A stretch of DNA of 21,569 nucleotides from a virus, in the IMG/VR virus record IMGVR_UViG_3300030107_005372, positions 1 through 21,569 of that record. One strand, written 5' to 3'. The notes under the pieces are model-generated. The model was not told the origin of the DNA and ran no database searches. It saw nothing but the letters and a program-made list of their open reading frames with translations. The translations under genes and the position numbers were made by a program. Shown here piece after piece: positions 7,751 through 13,980 of the stretch (the first letter of the stretch is position 1; every line of letters starts with the position of its first letter).

Positions 7751-8385
7751 GAAAGTACGAAGACGAGGCATTGGAATTTATACATAGACTTAGGCAGGTG
7801 TGCCAAGACAAAGGCTACGCCTTCTTTGAGAAGGGCGACTACAATCTAAACATTATCGGCATCCGCAACCAATCAGGCAAAGCAGATAAATTTGATGATT
7901 GGCTTTGTTTGGTATACAAGATTGGTGGCAAGTGGGTTGTGGATACATACCCAGCCACAACAGAGCCCGGAACCAGCATACTAAAGAAGCCCATCGTCAA
8001 AGGAGGGACAGCAATTTTAACCCCCGGTCAGTATCGTGGTGCCTACAAGATCGGAACTCACGGAGGCAAGCGAAGATACACAGCACTCTGTCAGCGGCTC
8101 GGTAAGGTAAAGATCTGGCGAGACGACAACAGGGATAGAACACCAGACTATGAGGGTGAAGTCCACGAGGGTATGTATGGAATCAACATTCATCGTCAGT
8201 GGGGACCAGATGATAGAGAGTATACTGGCGGCGTATCAGCAGGTTGTCAGGTGTTTCGAAGCAGCAAAGACTTCTATGAGTTTATGGAGATTTGTCATGT
8301 CGCTGCCGAGATGTATAGCAATAGCTTTACCTATACGCTAATAAACAATAGTGATATTGAAAAAACACTTGACATATGTGTTTAG
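7747..8385 (+). CDS. YkuD-like / cell-wall-active enzyme candidate (H...SAGC motif)
   Basis: 212 residues. It overlaps the Mom-like gene as ATGA and has AAGGGAG 7 nt before its start. The informative region is GINIHRQW (H149) followed about 18 residues later by GGVSAGCQVF (C167). A histidine followed by Ser-x-Gly-Cys is the catalytic layout of L,D-transpeptidases (YkuD fold), and phage proteins with NIH...SAGCQV are known, often left unnamed. A basic Gly-rich stretch (GTHGGKRRY) precedes it. There is no signal peptide, so if it acts on peptidoglycan it would need a holin or another route. A role in lysis or host wall modification is inference. The gene's last codons contain the -35 box of a strong promoter for the next block. 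Confidence 0.55.
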   Translation: MRKYEDEALEFIHRLRQVCQDKGYAFFEKGDYNLNIIGIRNQSGKADKFDDWLCLVYKIGGKWVVDTYPATTEPGTSILKKPIVKGGTAILTPGQYRGAYKIGTHGGKRRYTALCQRLGKVKIWRDDNRDRTPDYEGEVHEGMYGINIHRQWGPDDREYTGGVSAGCQVFRSSKDFYEFMEICHVAAEMYSNSFTYTLINNSDIEKTLDICV

Positions 8386-8397
8386 TTAATCTATAAT
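8369..8397 (+). promoter_or_regulatory. consensus sigma70 promoter
   Basis: TTGACA at 8369-8374 and TATAAT at 8392-8397, exactly 17 bp apart: a perfect consensus match. The -35 box lies inside the end of the preceding gene. Transcription would start near 8404, giving a leader of about 20 nt to the GTG start at 8427. Confidence 0.9.
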
Positions 8398-8426
8398 CTA
8401 TCCACACCTTTTGCCAAGGAGACAGT

Positions 8427-8951
8427 GTGAACATATTTGCTATTGAAGGCGACTTGAAGACGGGCAAGATTGACTGGATCGCATCTGGTAAATCACAAGA
8501 CAACTACCGTGTTGTCAAGATGATACTAGAGTCCTGCCAAATCCTATCAACAGTATTGAACGAGCAAGGTGTTGATGCCCCCTACCGCTCATTCAACCCC
8601 AAGCACCCCTCCTGCCTGTGGGCTGCTGAATCCGCACAGAACTTCCGTGATCTAGTAACACACTGTGCTTCTATGATTGACGAGTATGAAGAACGCTTTG
8701 GCAAGACACACAAGTGTAAGGCTGTGCTAAAGAAGATTGTACAACTCTTTGACGCCTCCCGCTTCCCCCAAGAAGAATCAACGCCACTAAAGCAAGCAAT
8801 CCCCGAGGATATGAAGCACGACAACCCAGTCATCGCTTACCGCAAGTTCTATGCTAGCAAGCCACGAGTGCGCTATCCAAAAGACAAGATACCTTACTGG
8901 TTCCCCGTACTACGAGGCACCCAAAAATTTGATATTGTGGAGAGTAAATAA
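8427..8951 (+). CDS. conserved phage protein, unknown function (RVVKMILES family)
   Basis: 174 residues, GTG start with AAGGAGA at 8416-8422, first gene after a consensus promoter. The layout MNIF...(Y/H)RVVKMILESCQILST at the N-terminus, a conserved HPSCLWAAES segment at 60-69, an EYEERFGKTHK motif near 86-96 and a PEDMKHDNPVIAYRKFY segment match a family I know as widespread in tailed phages and usually annotated as hypothetical. The conserved Lys, His, Trp and Glu residues suggest an enzyme or nucleic-acid-binding role, but I cannot name one. It is translationally coupled to dUTPase (TAATG overlap), which fits an early, nucleotide-related block. Confidence 0.75.
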   Translation: MNIFAIEGDLKTGKIDWIASGKSQDNYRVVKMILESCQILSTVLNEQGVDAPYRSFNPKHPSCLWAAESAQNFRDLVTHCASMIDEYEERFGKTHKCKAVLKKIVQLFDASRFPQEESTPLKQAIPEDMKHDNPVIAYRKFYASKPRVRYPKDKIPYWFPVLRGTQKFDIVESK

Positions 8952-9421
8952 TGAATCTAAAGTTTTATAAACTAAGAACAAACGCTAAACTACCCGTGCG
9001 AGCACACAGGACAGACGCAGGCATGGACCTATTCTATTGCCCCAACGGCAACCGAGGGGTATGTACCGAAGAGAATGGTGAGTATTGGATTCCAGCAAGA
9101 GGAAGCAGCCTCATTTCTACTGGGCTAAAGACAGAGATTCCAGAGGGGTATATGTTGGAGGTTAAGAATAAGTCAGGCATTGCATCTAAGCGACAACTAG
9201 TTGTGGGTGCTTGTGTTGTTGACCCCGGCTATGACGGAGAGATCTATGTCAACCTACACAACATCGGCGTAGAGACACAGATTATTAAGCCGGGAGACAA
9301 GATTGCTCAGGCTGTCCTCGTACCAGTAGTTCACTGCGGCATCGAGGAAGCGACTGGAGATAATCTTAATAAAGGCTCTACTCGTGGTGAAGGTGGCTTT
9401 GGGTCTACAGGTGATCGCTAA
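8951..9421 (+). CDS. dut: dUTPase (dUTP pyrophosphatase)
   Basis: 156 residues, typical length for the trimeric dUTPase. It hydrolyses dUTP to dUMP and pyrophosphate, keeping uracil out of DNA and feeding dTMP synthesis. All five motifs are visible: I, AHRTDAGMDL at 18-27; II, NKSGIAS at 73-79; III, VVDPGYDGEI at 89-98 with the catalytic-water Asp; IV, GDKIAQAVLVP at 115-125; V, RGEGGFGSTG at 145-154. A short insert (PNGNRGVCTEENGEYW) separates motif I from the next strand. The start overlaps the previous stop by 1 nt (TAATG) and its own stop overlaps the next start in the same way. Activity is expected to be intact. Confidence 0.96.
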   Translation: MNLKFYKLRTNAKLPVRAHRTDAGMDLFYCPNGNRGVCTEENGEYWIPARGSSLISTGLKTEIPEGYMLEVKNKSGIASKRQLVVGACVVDPGYDGEIYVNLHNIGVETQIIKPGDKIAQAVLVPVVHCGIEEATGDNLNKGSTRGEGGFGSTGDR

Positions 9422-9708
9422 TGGGCAAACTATCCAAGAAGTTAGGCAGAAAAAAGCAACTTGACGCAAAGAAGGAAGCAGAGGACAAACTCGTTCGCCA
9501 AGCAGGTATGTTTGGTTTACGACCGGATGCCTGCTCAATTTGCTCAAAACCATTTGACAAGAATAGTAGAGAGATGGCAATGACTTGGCGAGTAATCGTC
9601 AGCGAAGAAAAGAAAAAGGTAACCCTAATCTGCCCCGAATGTCAAGAAAAGATTGACGAGGGTATGAAAAAAGTATTTGGAGGCAACGATGACGAAGCAG
9701 GAGTTTAA
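9421..9708 (+). CDS. small zinc-ribbon protein
   Basis: 95 residues. A basic, Lys-rich helix (residues 1-25) is followed by two Cys pairs, C38-x2-C41 and C71-x2-C74, about 30 residues apart, which should bind one zinc as a ribbon. The C-terminus is acidic. The basic N-terminus plus zinc ribbon suggests nucleic-acid or protein binding, but no family is recognised. It is coupled to dut by a 1-nt overlap and overlaps the next gene by 20 nt. Mu Com, the translational activator of mom, is also a small zinc protein. This one is about 1.7 kb from the Mom-like gene and shows no further likeness, so I do not equate them. Confidence 0.75.
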   Translation: MGKLSKKLGRKKQLDAKKEAEDKLVRQAGMFGLRPDACSICSKPFDKNSREMAMTWRVIVSEEKKKVTLICPECQEKIDEGMKKVFGGNDDEAGV

Positions 9709-10060
9709 GCAGTTCTGCATTGACAACAACCTACGCTATAAGAAAGATGGCTGCGGCGACCCAATCAGTCCAAGTAGAAAAGGGCTGAAGACAGACCAGA
9801 TCTACTGGACTGGCGAAGAGGAACTTGGCATTTATGCTGAGAGAGAAACACAGAAGAAGTTTACTTTCTTAAAGCAAAAGCTAGTAAGAGAATATGGTCT
9901 TCGCCTTAACCAAGAAGGCGACACTGACGCGACATTTATTGCTACGAAAGAGCAGGCACTCAAGGTTGCGTCCTTTCTTGGCTGTGCAAAGAACGCTGTG
10001 TCACAAGAAACAAGAGACAAAATGAGTCGTTTGCTGAAAGAGAGGTTACACAATGGTTAA
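9689..10060 (+). CDS. hypothetical protein
   Basis: 123 residues from ATG 9689, chosen over an in-frame TTG at 9677 because TGGAGG at 9678-9683 sits 5 nt before the ATG. It overlaps the zinc-ribbon gene by 20 nt and the next gene by 8 nt, which indicates a co-translated block. The protein is charged and mostly helical, with DGCGDPISPSRKG in the N-terminal part and a C-terminal helix containing SQETRDKMSRLLKERL. No catalytic motif or membrane segment is visible and I do not recognise the family. Confidence 0.7.
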   Translation: MTKQEFKQFCIDNNLRYKKDGCGDPISPSRKGLKTDQIYWTGEEELGIYAERETQKKFTFLKQKLVREYGLRLNQEGDTDATFIATKEQALKVASFLGCAKNAVSQETRDKMSRLLKERLHNG

Positions 10061-11117
10061 TCATCCAAACCCGCATTCGGCGCAACAGTTCTTATCTAGG
10101 TGTCCACTCTATTGTAGTTTTGATGATGTATTGTTAGTGCCGCGATATTCTGAGATTGAAAGCAGGAGTACACTATCTACCAAAAATGTTTTGGGCAGCG
10201 AGATTACTTTGGGACTACCAGTTATTTCCAGTCCGATGGATACTGTGACAGAAGTTGAGATGGCTTCTGCTATGGATTCTCACGGGGGTCTTGGCATCAT
10301 CCACAGATATAGTTCTATTGAAGGTCAAGCGAGGCTAGTTGAATCAGCCAAGCAAAAGGGACTGCACAATATTGGTGCAGCCATCGGGGTCACTGGCGAT
10401 TATTTAGAGAGAGCATCGGAACTTGTGCGAGCGGGGGCAAATGTTCTTTGTGTTGATGTGGCACATGGGCATCACTCTATGATGCGCGACGCCTTAAAGC
10501 ACCTAAAGGAGGAGTATGGAGGAGGCATTCACATTATGGCAGGAAATGTCGCTACGGGACAAGGCGGACTTGATCTTGCTCTTTGGGGGGCTGACAGTAT
10601 CCGCGTTGGCATTGGCGGTGGCTCAATTTGTTCCACGAGATTAGTGTCTGGTCACGGAACCCCAACTTTGCAATCTATTATTGATTGTGTTAGTGCGGGT
10701 TGCCCCGTGCCAATCATCGCTGATGGCGGCATAAAGACGAGCGGTGACATTGTTAAGGCATTGGCTGCTGGTGCTGACTTTGTTATGCTTGGATCAATGC
10801 TAGCTGGAACCGATCAGACGCCCGGACAAGTATTTGACAACGGCAACAAAAGATATAAAGTTTATCGTGGTATGGCGTCAAGCGAAGCCCAAGTAAACTG
10901 GAGAGGCAAGACCTCCACGCCAGAGGGCATCTCTACAACTATCCCATACAAGGGAGATGTCAACAACATATTGGCTGATCTCAAAGGTGGCATACAAAGC
11001 GGTATGTCTTATTCGGGAGCCAAGACAATCCAAGAACTACAAGCCAAAGCGCAATTCATTCAGCAGACATCGGCGGGAAGAGGTGAGAGTCACACCCACA
11101 TATTAATGAGGCAATAA
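10053..11117 (+). CDS. guaB: IMP dehydrogenase / GMP reductase family enzyme lacking CBS domains
   Basis: 354 residues, a TIM-barrel enzyme of purine nucleotide metabolism. IMPDH oxidises IMP to XMP, the committed step to GMP; GMP reductase runs GMP to IMP. Seen: FDDVLLVPRYS at 23-33, PMDTVTE at 61-67, the NAD region around DVAHGH at 135-140, the catalytic loop GIGGGSICSTR at 187-196 with Cys193, IIADGGIKTSGD at 221-232, GSMLAGT at 247-253, YRGMAS at 271-276 and EGISTTIPYKGDV at 291-303. The CBS pair that normally interrupts the barrel after GIIHRYSSIEGQ is absent, so the length resembles GMP reductase. N-terminal and phosphate-site motifs look more like IMPDH, while the end (GGIQSGMSYSGA) is shared with both. 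I favour IMPDH, but direction is not settled. No ATP/GTP allostery through CBS domains would be expected. Confidence 0.88.
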   Translation: MVNHPNPHSAQQFLSRCPLYCSFDDVLLVPRYSEIESRSTLSTKNVLGSEITLGLPVISSPMDTVTEVEMASAMDSHGGLGIIHRYSSIEGQARLVESAKQKGLHNIGAAIGVTGDYLERASELVRAGANVLCVDVAHGHHSMMRDALKHLKEEYGGGIHIMAGNVATGQGGLDLALWGADSIRVGIGGGSICSTRLVSGHGTPTLQSIIDCVSAGCPVPIIADGGIKTSGDIVKALAAGADFVMLGSMLAGTDQTPGQVFDNGNKRYKVYRGMASSEAQVNWRGKTSTPEGISTTIPYKGDVNNILADLKGGIQSGMSYSGAKTIQELQAKAQFIQQTSAGRGESHTHILMRQ

Positions 11118-11461
11118 TGGGGCAAAATAATGATATAAGTTTTGAAGAAAAATACAAAAAGATTTGCTTTACTTGTTCCGAAAAGACACACGCTGATTTG
11201 AAAATAAGGCTCATTTATGACGGATTGTCACAGGGAGCGCTGTTCAGGTTACTTATCCATGGATATGTTCAGGGAGAGGAAAATATAATGAGTTTTGTAG
11301 ATAATTTTAGAGAGAAATATAAAATTCAAAGGAAAGCACATATTAAAAAATCAAAAAATCTTTTAACTAAGGGTAGGCAAGCAGCAGATAACTTTGCTCT
11401 AGATCCTGCCGAGTTGGAAAACATATTTGATCTAATAGCACAGGAGCACCCAGATTTATGA
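11117..11461 (+). CDS. hypothetical protein, possible ribbon-helix-helix DNA-binding domain
   Basis: 114 residues, starting on the last base of the guaB stop (TAATG). Residues 17-51 (ICFTCSEKTHADLKIRL then IYDGLSQGALFRLLIHGYV) fit a strand, helix, turn, helix pattern like the ribbon-helix-helix repressors, where the strand binds DNA. A long basic Lys-rich helix follows (residues 65-90) and the end is acidic. It overlaps the next gene, also a putative DNA-binding protein, by 4 nt. The domain call is from pattern only. The gene itself is well supported by coupling and coding character. Confidence 0.6.
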   Translation: MGQNNDISFEEKYKKICFTCSEKTHADLKIRLIYDGLSQGALFRLLIHGYVQGEENIMSFVDNFREKYKIQRKAHIKKSKNLLTKGRQAADNFALDPAELENIFDLIAQEHPDL

Positions 11462-11715
11462 GAGAATGTTGTGAGAAATGTTTGGAGTGCGATGTTTCGT
11501 GCCCAATAGAGAATTCTGATTGTAGGCACTGGATTAATTATGAGGATGATTCAAATTGTACCCTGATAGCTGTTGATAATAGACAAGGTAGCCCGATGAC
11601 TCTTAGAGAAGTTTCCTCTAGGGTTGGCGTATCTTTTGTAAGAATCAAACAAATTGAAACAGCGGCGGTAAAGAAGATGCGTATCATTAATAAGAAAAAC
11701 AAATGTTTTGACTAA
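11458..11715 (+). CDS. Cys-rich protein with sigma-70 region 4-like helix-turn-helix
   Basis: 85 residues, ATGA-coupled to the gene before. The N-terminal half has seven cysteines (4, 5, 8, 11, 15, 22, 34) in CxxC-like spacing followed by CRHWINYEDDSNCTLIAV, suggesting a zinc or Fe-S centre. Residues 46-75, PMTLREVSSRVGVSF then VRIKQIETAAVKKMR, match sigma70 region 4, the part that contacts the -35 element; compare the usual LTLEEVG...RIRQIE..AL.KLR. No region 2 or 3 is present, so it cannot be a complete sigma factor. It may be a transcription regulator or an anti-/co-sigma protein. It is the last gene of the block read from the 8369 promoter. Confidence 0.75.
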   Translation: MRECCEKCLECDVSCPIENSDCRHWINYEDDSNCTLIAVDNRQGSPMTLREVSSRVGVSFVRIKQIETAAVKKMRIINKKNKCFD

Positions 11716-11724
11716 ATAAAAAAT

Positions 11725-11760
11725 GTAGTGCTTTTATGATATTAGCACACTATTTATAAG
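11725..11760 (+). repeat. weak inverted repeat in the intergenic leader
   Basis: In the 77-bp gap before the acidic-protein gene, GTGCT at 11728-11732 pairs with AGCAC at 11744-11748, with an 11-nt loop; alternatively TAGTG at 11726-11730 pairs with CACTA at 11748-11752. A second AGTGCT copy lies at 11759-11764. The gap is very AT-rich and includes TATGAT (11735-11740) and TATAAG (11755-11760) as -10-like boxes, but no good -35 is correctly spaced. It may be a regulatory site or a weak terminator. Confidence 0.3.
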
Positions 11761-11792
11761 TGCTATTCGTATTTTACAAGGAGATATATAAA

Positions 11793-12362
11793 ATGAGCAA
11801 GAAAAACCTTTTAAACGAATCTACAATTCGTAAATTTATGAAGTTGGCCTCTATTGAGCCTTTGGCTAGTGATTTCATTAGCAAAATTCAAGAGAGCGAC
11901 GAAGAAGAAGTGCGTGAATCCGAGGAGGACATCGAAGAAGCCAAGCACGACGAAGATGAAATGCGTGAAGGTACTGACGAGGAGATTGGAGAGTCTTTTG
12001 AGGAAACTGTAGATGAGATGAGACCATCTTACGACAGGGACGACGACGAAGACTTGGAAATGGATCTAGAAGAGCCAGCCGCAGAAGCAGGTGGAATGGT
12101 ATCCGTTGACCAGTTGATGTCTGCGCTTGAAAAAGCACTCGAAGATGTACTCGGACAAGAAGTTGAGGTTTCCCAAGACGATGAGATGGAAGAACCAGAA
12201 GCTCTAGAGGATCCATTGGGAGCAGGTGACGACTTAGAAGCTCCAGAAGAAGAGGAACTTGAAGAGTCAGAAGAGACAGAATTGGAAGAAACTAAGACCG
12301 AAGAAGACATTGCAGAAGCGGTGTTCAGAAAAGTTTTAGAAAGATTGTCTAAAGAAAAATAA
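11793..12362 (+). CDS. strongly acidic protein, possible prohead core/scaffold or internal protein
   Basis: 189 residues from ATG 11793, supported by AAGGAGAT at 11778-11785; an upstream in-frame TTG at 11760 is unlikely. The N-terminal 34 residues are a non-acidic amphipathic segment (LLNESTIRKFMKLASIEPLA). After that the chain is dominated by Glu and Asp: 72 of 189 residues, about 38 percent, with Pro/Gly breaks and a moderately hydrophobic helix around 102-120. The last 25 residues return to a mixed helix. No cysteine or tryptophan is present. Acidic helical proteins with a distinct N-terminal tag are known as phage prohead core or internal proteins; DNA mimicry is another explanation. Its transcript probably ends at the hairpin at 12402-12429. 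Confidence 0.75.
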   Translation: MSKKNLLNESTIRKFMKLASIEPLASDFISKIQESDEEEVRESEEDIEEAKHDEDEMREGTDEEIGESFEETVDEMRPSYDRDDDEDLEMDLEEPAAEAGGMVSVDQLMSALEKALEDVLGQEVEVSQDDEMEEPEALEDPLGAGDDLEAPEEEELEESEETELEETKTEEDIAEAVFRKVLERLSKEK

Positions 12363-12370
12363 TTTAAAGC

Positions 12371-12399
12371 TTGAATTTTTATATATCTTTTGATATAAT
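12371..12399 (+). promoter_or_regulatory. sigma70-type promoter overlapping a terminator
   Basis: TTGAAT at 12371-12376 and a perfect TATAAT at 12394-12399 with 17-bp spacing. The expected start site, near 12405-12407, falls inside the left arm of the terminator hairpin that follows. New transcripts would therefore lack most of that arm and escape termination, while transcripts from upstream would be stopped. It would drive the block starting at 12439. Confidence 0.75.
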
Positions 12400-12401
12400 A
12401 G

Positions 12402-12429
12402 GGGCAGCCTAATGGTTGCCCTTTTTTTT
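12402..12429 (+). terminator. Rho-independent terminator
   Basis: GGGCAGCC at 12402-12409 pairs with GGTTGCCC at 12414-12421 (8 bp, one G-U pair) around a TAAT loop, followed by eight T at 12422-12429. It should end the transcript of the acidic-protein gene. GGAG, the ribosome site of the next gene, starts on the base after the T-run. Confidence 0.85.
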
Positions 12430-12438
12430 GGAGTTAAT

Positions 12439-12816
12439 ATGAATATTTGGATAGCCGCAACTTTATTTTTTGGAGGCGCTTTATGCCATGCTTTTATGTC
12501 TAGACTGATAAGAACGTATCAGTGTTTAAAATTTACTGTTGAGTTAACCAATCAGCTTGTAACCTTGGTATCTCTGGTGTCGTATGACCTGTCAGTCGCA
12601 CTAAAAAAGAAGTACGACTCACTTGAGGAATCAGGCATGTCGCCAGAACAAATTAGCATTGAGAAAAAAACAGATAAACATATTATTAAATCTTGGAAGA
12701 TTGTTTTCGCCCAAAAAACATTTGCCTCTTATCCAAAAGTATTTAGAAGTTTGTTAACTAATTTTGACTGGGATGGTGCTTTAAAGCCATTGGATGATAT
12801 TTATGAAGAAGAGTAA
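12439..12816 (+). CDS. membrane-anchored protein of unknown function
   Basis: 125 residues from ATG 12439, chosen because GGAG at 12430-12433 sits 5 nt upstream; an in-frame ATG at 12412 lies inside the terminator hairpin and is unlikely. Residues 2-20 (NIWIAATLFFGGALCHAFM) form a hydrophobic segment followed by R22 and R25, as in an N-terminal membrane anchor rather than a cleaved signal. The remainder is helical and charged, with SYDLSVALKKKYDSLEE and an acidic end (DDIYEEE), so it would sit in the cytoplasm. No family is recognised. It is first in the block with the ClpP-like protease, 21 nt upstream of it. Confidence 0.7.
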   Translation: MNIWIAATLFFGGALCHAFMSRLIRTYQCLKFTVELTNQLVTLVSLVSYDLSVALKKKYDSLEESGMSPEQISIEKKTDKHIIKSWKIVFAQKTFASYPKVFRSLLTNFDWDGALKPLDDIYEEE

Positions 12817-12837
12817 AACATCATTAAGGTTGGAATT

Positions 12838-13527
12838 ATGAAAAAAATAAAAAGGTTACACACATCATCTCGCTTAGAAAGTGAGGCAGAAAACGATGAG
12901 AAAAAGACAGAGGAAGAGATTGAAAAAGAATTATCTGATGCTCTAGGGGACCTATTCCAAGTCAGTGCACCCCAAGAGTCTACATTAAGAATCGCTGAAT
13001 TATATGGAATTATTGATGAGGAAATGGCTAGCAATATTGTTGCATCAATGCTAATCCTCAGAGATAGCGGAAGAGAAGCCGCCCCGGAAGATGACAAGGG
13101 TGCGGAAACTTATAAGCCTTTTGAGCTTTTCATTTCTACCCCCGGAGGAACAGCAGTTGATATGTTTGCCATCTATGATACCATGCGTATGGTAAAGGAA
13201 GATTGCGAAATTCACACAATAGGAATGGGAAAGGTAATGTCAGCAGGTGTCTTGCTCTTAGCAGCAGGCACCAAGGGCAAGCGCAAGATTGGTGCCAACT
13301 GTAGAGTAATGATACACAGCGTGATAGGTGGACATCACGGCTCTATTGAAAATCTAGAGAATGAAATGGAAGAAGTCAGATGGGTGCAACAGCAGCACAA
13401 CAAGGCTCTTTGTGAAGAGACAGACCTAACACCAAGGATGTTAAAAAAACTATTGTCTCGCAATGTGAATGTATATCTCACAGCACAAGAGGCAGTTGAG
13501 TATGGCATTGCCGATATTATTGTTTGA
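12838..13527 (+). CDS. clpP: ClpP-like serine protease
   Basis: 229 residues. After a charged 45-residue extension the ClpP fold follows: LFISTPGGTAVDMFAIYDTM at 97-116, the nucleophile region GMGKVMSAGVLLLAAGTKGKR at 129-149 with Ser135, RVMIHSVIGG at 156-165 with His160, and TAQEAVEYGIAD at 215-226. Aligned by hand with E. coli ClpP, the triad Asp (D171) falls on Ser207 in LLSRNVNVYL, so Ser-His are present but the usual Asp is not seen. ClpP normally degrades unfolded proteins with a Clp ATPase; no such ATPase is in the window. In phages, ClpP-fold proteases also act as capsid-maturation proteases. The N-terminal charged segment lacks the normal ClpP start, so it may not dock to a Clp ATPase. 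Confidence 0.88.
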   Translation: MKKIKRLHTSSRLESEAENDEKKTEEEIEKELSDALGDLFQVSAPQESTLRIAELYGIIDEEMASNIVASMLILRDSGREAAPEDDKGAETYKPFELFISTPGGTAVDMFAIYDTMRMVKEDCEIHTIGMGKVMSAGVLLLAAGTKGKRKIGANCRVMIHSVIGGHHGSIENLENEMEEVRWVQQQHNKALCEETDLTPRMLKKLLSRNVNVYLTAQEAVEYGIADIIV

Positions 13528-13536
13528 GGATAAAGA

Positions 13537-13980
13537 ATGAAAGAACTACTAACAGAGTGGCGAAACTTTATCAACGAAGAAAAAGAAACGATAATGTTTC
13601 CAGCAAGGTTTCTGAAATCTCATATGGGAGAATACAGAACCGAGCCAAAGTGGAGAAACTTTCTAAAACTCGGAGACGAAGAAAAAAGAGAATGGGCTGA
13701 AACTGTTGATACAAAAAGCAATCCAGTAGAAGTCACAGTTTTTATGGACGGTGTTTTTGGTTTTGGCGATGGACACCATAGGGTGATGGCTGGGAAAGTT
13801 TTAGGCATAGACATTCCTATTGTCATTACTCATAACCACATAAAAAATAAAGCCCAACCCGGAACTTGGGAGGCTTGGTGGAAAGAGGTAAGCAAAGGAA
13901 ACAGCCCAGCCCAACTCAATCCAGAGGGTTATAACCTAAGAAGCCCAGAGCAAGTCAAGGAGTTAGAGGATAAAGTATGA
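13537..13980 (+). CDS. ParB/sulfiredoxin-like DGHHR-motif protein
   Basis: 147 residues. The motif GFGDGHHRVMAGKVLG at 75-90 matches the core of the ParB/Srx superfamily (GxxR or DGxHR followed by a helix and a Gly-Ile/Val strand), which binds nucleotides or phosphate and includes CTPases, nucleases and the DGQHR proteins of phosphorothioation systems. The next strand IDIPIVITHN fits too. The first 16 residues, MKELLTEWRNFINEEK, are a distinct amphipathic segment that resembles N-terminal tags of T4-type capsid-targeted proteins. The C-terminus is Pro/Trp-rich, with GTWEAWWKEV. It starts 9 nt after clpP and overlaps the next gene as ATGA. No partner ParA is visible, so partitioning is unlikely. 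Confidence 0.65.
   Translation: MKELLTEWRNFINEEKETIMFPARFLKSHMGEYRTEPKWRNFLKLGDEEKREWAETVDTKSNPVEVTVFMDGVFGFGDGHHRVMAGKVLGIDIPIVITHNHIKNKAQPGTWEAWWKEVSKGNSPAQLNPEGYNLRSPEQVKELEDKV

Noticed and set aside
9421-9708. Com-type translational activator of the Mom-like gene
   Set aside because: Only the presence of zinc-binding Cys pairs is shared; it is located downstream in a different transcription block and the Cys spacing is much wider.
11751-11758. TATTTATA, a T4-type late promoter box on the - strand
   Set aside because: No gene is read on the - strand from this point, and the 8-bp AT-rich sequence is expected by chance in this gap.
12029-12310. Ser-rich open frame on the - strand
   Set aside because: It is the complement of the Glu/Asp-codon-rich acidic gene, which produces long Ser runs by composition alone.
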